Positions 26,287 to 30,600 of a stretch of DNA of 30,600 nucleotides are shown in pieces (positions within the stretch are counted from its first letter, which is position 1; each line of letters begins with the position of its first letter). The stretch spans positions 1 through 30,600 of IMG/VR virus record IMGVR_UViG_3300049217_000106. The stretch is one strand, 5' to 3'. Under the pieces are notes generated by a model that had not been told where the DNA came from, did no database searches, and saw nothing but the letters and a program-made list of their open reading frames with translations. Both the position numbers and the translations under genes were made by a program. This DNA is from a virus.

Positions 26287-26873
26287 CATATTCACCGGTA
26301 ATTCCCAAAGTCAACTCATCGCCCTTAACTTCGGCATCTCCAATTGAAGTAAACTTTTCTCAATGGGCCAACATATTTTCTGCCAATGTTGGTGGAGTAG
26401 TTTATAATCATATGCCCATGAATGATTTTAATCAGGGAAAACATGGCGCAGTTATAATGCAAAGGCAGCCGACTTCGCCACCTATTACGCAAGACTTAGC
26501 CGTTTTAGTCGCAATTAATACTACTACTGCCGCAGGATCGCAACCTCAACTATTTGCTAAGGTACCGCAATTTACTGGTTACACTAATTTCGCAGAACAA
26601 TTGACATACAACCAAGTCAATACCACAGGACCGCAATACCAGAGCTTTTTACCTGGTGGGTATCTTGTTTATTTCGGGTCAACAACTACAACCGGCACGC
26701 CTATTTCTGTTGCTCCAACACCGACAAATATTATTATAGCTTTAGCAACACCCGTTTCAACAACTTCTTACGATTGTAGTACTCAAGTTTTTCAACCAAA
26801 TATGTTCCAAATTAATAGTGCCGCTGCACCCAGTGGAACAACATTTTTATATTTCGTAATAGCGGATAATTAA
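26283..26873 (+). CDS. Tandem paralogous virion protein C
   Basis: A 196-residue protein, third of the set: VNFSQWANIFSANVGGVVYN, NHMPMNDFNQGKHGAVIM, QDLAVLVAIN, PGGYLVYFGST, then a Thr/Pro-rich beta C-terminus. It retains the GKH that B lost. The stop overlaps the ATG of the nozzle-like gene (TAATG). The three are well diverged, so the duplication is old. Confidence 0.55.
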   Translation: MTYSPVIPKVNSSPLTSASPIEVNFSQWANIFSANVGGVVYNHMPMNDFNQGKHGAVIMQRQPTSPPITQDLAVLVAINTTTAAGSQPQLFAKVPQFTGYTNFAEQLTYNQVNTTGPQYQSFLPGGYLVYFGSTTTTGTPISVAPTPTNIIIALATPVSTTSYDCSTQVFQPNMFQINSAAAPSGTTFLYFVIADN

Positions 26874-29383
26874 TGACTACACAAAACTTTCTGATAGGGC
26901 CTATCAATGACGGATTGAGAAAAGATCTCAAGCCCTGGGCTACTCCTGAAGATTCATGGATAACTTTAGTCAATGCGATTCAATTTCGAGGAAGAATAGT
27001 TAGGAGACAGGGTTATAAATTACTCGGAATATTAGCAAACAATGCTCCGGTCATGGGATTGTGTACACAAGAACAATTTGGCATTGATTCGCAAAATCTC
27101 ATCGCTTTTGATACAACTCAGGCATATTTATACAACGGGACTTCTTTCGTTGTCTTGCCATCCGTTATGCCTGTAACATGGTCTGGAACCGATTACCAAT
27201 TCTTTCAATATGCAAATTATGCGGGAGGTTTTTGGGTAACAAATGGAAAAGCGGGCCTTAACGGGGTTTCAATCATAAGTGCTGTCGCAGGAGTTGGGAT
27301 AACGACTATTACAACATCCGCAACAAATGGATTTAGCACAGGTCAAACAGTTGTGCTAATAAATTTAGGTGGCACGCCTGATCTTAATGGCAATAGTTAT
27401 GTTATCACAGTGGTCAATCCAACTACTTTTACCATTCCTTTCGCAACAGCTGGTACATACACATCCAATGGAGAAGCTTTAAATTCTTCCGTGTCACAGA
27501 CTGGACAAGATGGAATACGATATTACGGAGACCTAACGAATGGCAATGGTTGGGCTAATTATAACCCTCCGATTGATCCGCTTAATGCTTTAGTTGGGGC
27601 TCTTTTAATTTTTCCTTATAGAGGATATCTTGTTTTTCTTAATACGACTGAGGGTAATGATCAAGGAACGTTCAATTATGGCAATAGGGCACGTTGGACA
27701 CAGCTCGGAACACCCTATTATTCCCTCCCGGCACCCGTATTACCTAATGTGCAGGCAGTGGATATAACAACAGCAAGAGATGATTTATTTGGAAAAGGAG
27801 GCGCGATAGATGCTCCCACTTCTGAAAGTATCGTTGCGGCTGGTTTTATCCGAGATGTACTGATAGTTTGTTTTGAACGTTCAAATTGGAGATTGCGTTT
27901 CTTAAACAATTATCAGAATCCTTTTGTATGGGAAAGAATTAACGTCGAATTGGGTACTCAATGCACCGGGAGTGCTATCGTTTTAGATAAAGGATTAATG
28001 GCCATAGGAAATAGGGGAATAACTATTTCAGATGGAAACGACACTATCCGTTTTGATGAAAAAATTCCTGATGAAATATTCCAAATTCGTCAGGATAATA
28101 ACGGATTTCAGCGAGTAAATGGCATCCGGACATTCAAAAAGAAATTGATCTACTGGACTTATCCAAGCAAAGCTATCAACCCAACTGGAATTTATCCTAA
28201 TCTTGTTTTGGTTTTCAATTATGATACGGGAAACTGGTCTTATTATGATGATACCTTTACAACATTTGGTTACTACTACCCTTCGAATTCTGGATTTAGG
28301 TGGGAAGATTTGCCAGATAACTGGGCATCGTATGATAATCTGAGTGCCGGCGACATGGTCACTCAGCAAGGTTTTGAAACGATTGTTGCGGGAAATCAAC
28401 AAGGTTTTGTTTTCCTGCTCGATCAAACAACTGCTCAAAATGACGCTAGTCTTTATGTCAATGGAATCACTCTTTCTTCTTCATCTACCGGCACTATCAT
28501 AACAAGCACTAATTACAATCTCATAGATGGTTCATGGATTAAATTTACGGGAATAATTGGGACTACTAGTAGTGACGGCGTTTCATTAAATGGACGAAAC
28601 TTCAAGATTTCTGTAATTGACGCAAATACATTTTATATCAACGAATATAAAGCGACTAGCCCGGGAAATGCTTCTGGATCTGTTTTTCCGACATTTTTGA
28701 CTCCTCCTGCTGTAGCTGCTCCATATTTCATAGACTACGTTCCCATCCTTCCTGGTTCGGTTCAAATAGATATCGGAACTCTTGAATTCACTGACGATAA
28801 TTTAGACGGTATTCTCGTGGGATCAGATGGAACAAGCACAGGCACAATCAACTACATTACTGGTCAGTTGAATCTAAGTTTCAGCTCTCCAATAGCATCA
28901 ACGCCAATGTATATTAGAGTTGTATCACCTAATCCACAACAGCCGATCGTACCAGTTCAAACAATCACGAGTTATGTTGGAGGTGGTAAAATCATTAAGA
29001 TTTCAAATATTAATCTTGTTTCCAAAATATTCAATTTCTTTAAAAATAATAAGCGTGCAAGACTATCTAAAATCGACTTTTACACTGCTCTTACGCAAGG
29101 TGGTCAATTTACTGTTGATGTATTTGCCGACAGTTCAGATGTTCCCATTAATGTTCCATTAAACGACAATATTCAACAAAATGTGGTTTTAACTTCTCCA
29201 AATCCATATCAAGTTCAAGGTACCGAAAATCTATACCGATTGTATGCTGATTCTATCGCACAAACGCTTCAACTTCATTTGTACATGAGCGATCCTCAGA
29301 TGGCTGTCGATTCAATTAACGAAAGTGCAATAGAGTTACTTGCATTTATGGTTTCTATGCGACAGGGGGGAAGATTATTATGA
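26873..29383 (+). CDS. Tail nozzle / stopper-like protein
   Basis: An 836-residue protein, the largest in the window. The N-terminus (FLIGPINDGLRKDLKPWATP ... NAIQFRGRIVRRQGYKLLG) matches the opening of podovirus nozzle/stopper proteins (P22 gp10 and T7 gp12-like: a start giving F-x-x-G-x-N-D-G, then N-A-x-x-x-x-G-x-I-x-R-R-x-G). The rest is beta-propeller-like. Two inserted FCCH-like modules are visible, around residues 137-210 (TNGFSTGQTVVLINLGGTPD ... NGNSYVITVVNPTTFTI) and 530-600 (YNLIDGSWIKFTGIIG ... LNGRNFKISVIDANTFYI). It would close the tail tube after packaging. The next gene overlaps its stop. Confidence 0.65.
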   Translation: MTTQNFLIGPINDGLRKDLKPWATPEDSWITLVNAIQFRGRIVRRQGYKLLGILANNAPVMGLCTQEQFGIDSQNLIAFDTTQAYLYNGTSFVVLPSVMPVTWSGTDYQFFQYANYAGGFWVTNGKAGLNGVSIISAVAGVGITTITTSATNGFSTGQTVVLINLGGTPDLNGNSYVITVVNPTTFTIPFATAGTYTSNGEALNSSVSQTGQDGIRYYGDLTNGNGWANYNPPIDPLNALVGALLIFPYRGYLVFLNTTEGNDQGTFNYGNRARWTQLGTPYYSLPAPVLPNVQAVDITTARDDLFGKGGAIDAPTSESIVAAGFIRDVLIVCFERSNWRLRFLNNYQNPFVWERINVELGTQCTGSAIVLDKGLMAIGNRGITISDGNDTIRFDEKIPDEIFQIRQDNNGFQRVNGIRTFKKKLIYWTYPSKAINPTGIYPNLVLVFNYDTGNWSYYDDTFTTFGYYYPSNSGFRWEDLPDNWASYDNLSAGDMVTQQGFETIVAGNQQGFVFLLDQTTAQNDASLYVNGITLSSSSTGTIITSTNYNLIDGSWIKFTGIIGTTSSDGVSLNGRNFKISVIDANTFYINEYKATSPGNASGSVFPTFLTPPAVAAPYFIDYVPILPGSVQIDIGTLEFTDDNLDGILVGSDGTSTGTINYITGQLNLSFSSPIASTPMYIRVVSPNPQQPIVPVQTITSYVGGGKIIKISNINLVSKIFNFFKNNKRARLSKIDFYTALTQGGQFTVDVFADSSDVPINVPLNDNIQQNVVLTSPNPYQVQGTENLYRLYADSIAQTLQLHLYMSDPQMAVDSINESAIELLAFMVSMRQGGRLL

Positions 29384-29919
29384 CCGCTCCTATTGAACCG
29401 ACCAATCCTTCAGAATTGTTTTCTCCGTTTTTGCCTGCAACAATCTTAGTGCCCAATGAACCTGATAGGATGCGTACTTTTTTGCTGGATAAACTTTCGT
29501 CCATGAGCGATGTCATTAATGACAAAACAATCGGTGCTTACACTCAAGTGACTGAAAACTTTGGAGGAGAGAAATGGTGTTACAAAACTAATTCTATAAT
29601 AAGAAATAGTTATAAAACAATCGCTTATATTCCCTCATTACCTAACACCGGTACACTTACGCTTACACGGGCAACCAATCCGCAATATCCTTTGACAAAT
29701 GTAAATCCTCAATTTGTCGCAACAAGAGTATATGGCACAGCAAGCAAACCTTGTACGGCAACAGGATCAGGAAATGGATCGTATTTTTCCTTCATGCCTG
29801 AAGGTGATTCGAGAATATCGTTCACAATGTCGGACACTTCTATCGTTATCACTACCACTACAAATTTGTCAGCATATTCATGCTTTATCATCGTGGAATA
29901 TCTGAGAAATGGTACCTAA
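29380..29919 (+). CDS. Virion structural protein, small
   Basis: A 179-residue protein whose ATG overlaps the stop of the nozzle-like gene (ATGA). N-terminal half: PTNPSELFSPFLPATILVPN, then FLLDKLSSMSDVINDKTIGAYTQ, a helical anchor. C-terminal half is a Ser/Thr/Gly-rich beta domain resembling small tail-fibre or host-recognition modules (YSCFIIVEYLRNGT end). Probably a tail accessory; no family recognised. Confidence 0.5.
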   Translation: MTAPIEPTNPSELFSPFLPATILVPNEPDRMRTFLLDKLSSMSDVINDKTIGAYTQVTENFGGEKWCYKTNSIIRNSYKTIAYIPSLPNTGTLTLTRATNPQYPLTNVNPQFVATRVYGTASKPCTATGSGNGSYFSFMPEGDSRISFTMSDTSIVITTTTNLSAYSCFIIVEYLRNGT

Positions 29920-30020
29920 TTTAACTTATTAATTTCGAGAGGCCTTCTCTAGACGTGTAGGAATAATATAACGGAAAAAATCTATAAATGGTAGGATTAA
30001 AATAAAATTATGGAGATTTT
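29920..30020. promoter_or_regulatory. Intergenic region before the ejection-like gene
   Basis: An AT-rich gap of 101 bases, unusual in this compact region. GAGAGGCCTTCTC is a short imperfect hairpin. No T tract and no convincing promoter; it may separate tail and ejection transcription. Confidence 0.3.
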
Positions 30021-30600
30021 ATGAATCCTTTATTGATGTTAGCTTTAACAACTGCTCTTCAAGCTGGATCAGCGGCTTTGGGTTCTAAAGGTGAGCACGG
30101 TTCCACTTATACCAAGCGACAAAAGGGAGGAATTAATGATATTTTTGATATCATCAATAATATCAAGGGTGGTTCAGCGGATATTAGTCAGAATCCACAA
30201 TACCAACAAGGGCAGAATTGGCTTTCTGGATTATTCAACGATCAGGATTTTTTCAAAAATTTTGAAGCACCTTTGCAAAGGCAATTTCAGGAGAACACGA
30301 TACCTGAATTGGCTCACAGGTACGGCGCTATGGGCAGCGGCGGATCGACGGGTTCGACCGCATTCCGCAATCAATTAGCCCGTGAGGGTTCTAATTTAAG
30401 CACAAATATAGCCGCTATTCGCGGAGGTTTACAATCTCAGGGTGTAAATCAAAGTTTACAATATGCTCAGCAACCTTTTCAAAATCTCATGTCATTATAT
30501 TCTCAGGCTTTGGGATTAGCTCCAAATAATACTTATCAACCTCCAAGTGGAGGTCCCTTAGGTAATACTTTATCAGCTTTCAATAGTTCCTTAGCTTCAG
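30021..30600 (+). CDS. Putative DNA ejection protein (3' end cut by window)
   Basis: A frame from ATG 30021 open to the window end, 193 codons visible; GGAGA precedes the start. A short hydrophobic Ala/Leu-rich N-terminus (MNPLLMLALTTALQAGSAAL) is followed by FEAPLQRQFQENTIPELAHR, YGAMGSGGSTGSTAFRNQLA, and IAAIRGGLQSQGVNQSLQYA, an Arg/Gln-rich helical pattern of podovirus internal or ejection proteins that follow the tail genes. Such proteins are packed in the head and enter the cell with the DNA. Assignment is by pattern and place. Confidence 0.5.
   Translation, partial: MNPLLMLALTTALQAGSAALGSKGEHGSTYTKRQKGGINDIFDIINNIKGGSADISQNPQYQQGQNWLSGLFNDQDFFKNFEAPLQRQFQENTIPELAHRYGAMGSGGSTGSTAFRNQLAREGSNLSTNIAAIRGGLQSQGVNQSLQYAQQPFQNLMSLYSQALGLAPNNTYQPPSGGPLGNTLSAFNSSLAS

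Noticed and set aside
28028-28438. 136-codon minus frame
   Set aside because: Inside the nozzle-like gene on the opposite strand; no ribosome-binding site or domain.
1-30600. tRNA genes, CRISPR array, insertion sequences, integrase/attachment sites
   Set aside because: No cloverleaf, spaced repeats, transposase or integrase signature was seen by eye on either strand.

Overview
The window is AT-rich, almost entirely coding double-stranded DNA phage sequence. The virion genes point to a short-tailed (podovirus-like) phage: terminase, a P22-type portal with a glutamine-rich C-terminal coiled coil, a scaffold, an N4 gp56-family major capsid protein, a tail nozzle-like protein, a putative ejection protein and a beta-helix tail spike. 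I see no integrase, recognisable lysis gene, DNA polymerase, tRNA or CRISPR array. Normal stop codons are used throughout. The host cannot be named from the sequence. Both ends are cut inside genes, so this is an internal slice or an arbitrarily opened circular/permuted genome.

Layout. 1-1884 (+): end of a tail-spike gene and a second tail-fibre-like gene. 1881-5792 (-): a leftward early cassette of small tightly overlapping genes (two DUF551 proteins, coiled-coil and zinc-ribbon proteins, including two genes of 56-57 codons), ending at a YqaJ-type exonuclease and a RecT-like annealing protein, a two-component recombination system. 5793-5922: divergent control region facing a Cro/YdaS-like repressor gene. 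5923-9741 (+): repressor, tiny ORFs, a highly structured leader, a replication-initiation-like gene, an ectopic intron/capsid remnant, a RusA-like resolvase, and small membrane, lipoprotein and basic proteins. 9815-10528 (-): three small genes. 10529-10758: second divergent control region sharing a motif with the first. 10759-30600 (+): packaging and virion genes, interrupted at 17141-18073 by a leftward three-gene island with a J-domain protein and a cysteine-rich zinc-finger-like protein.

Main finding. The major capsid gene (18963-21669) is split into four exons by three group I self-splicing introns. I located all splice sites from P1 and P10 pairings: exon junctions 19070/19393, 19599/20791 and 20910/21142, all in codon phase 0. 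Splicing gives an uninterrupted 320-residue N4 gp56-type capsid protein; without splicing each exon reads into a stop or out of frame. P3, P4 and P7 show compensatory changes between the introns. Intron 2 carries a two-motif LAGLIDADG endonuclease gene that starts in the P1 loop and reads through the ribozyme core. A fourth, partial intron of the same family sits about 11 kb away at about 7.8-8.06 kb. It is fused to a roughly 50-codon fragment of a different, diverged capsid gene, at an insertion site that is empty in the resident capsid gene. This looks like debris of intron mobility with a co-transferred exon.

Other notable structure: a nested inverted-repeat leader before the replication gene whose AAACCGCC strand can pair either upstream or with the gene's own ribosome-binding region; three tandem paralogous virion genes; 10-bp tandem repeats after the portal gene; and a rightward terminator lying antisense between the two recombination genes.
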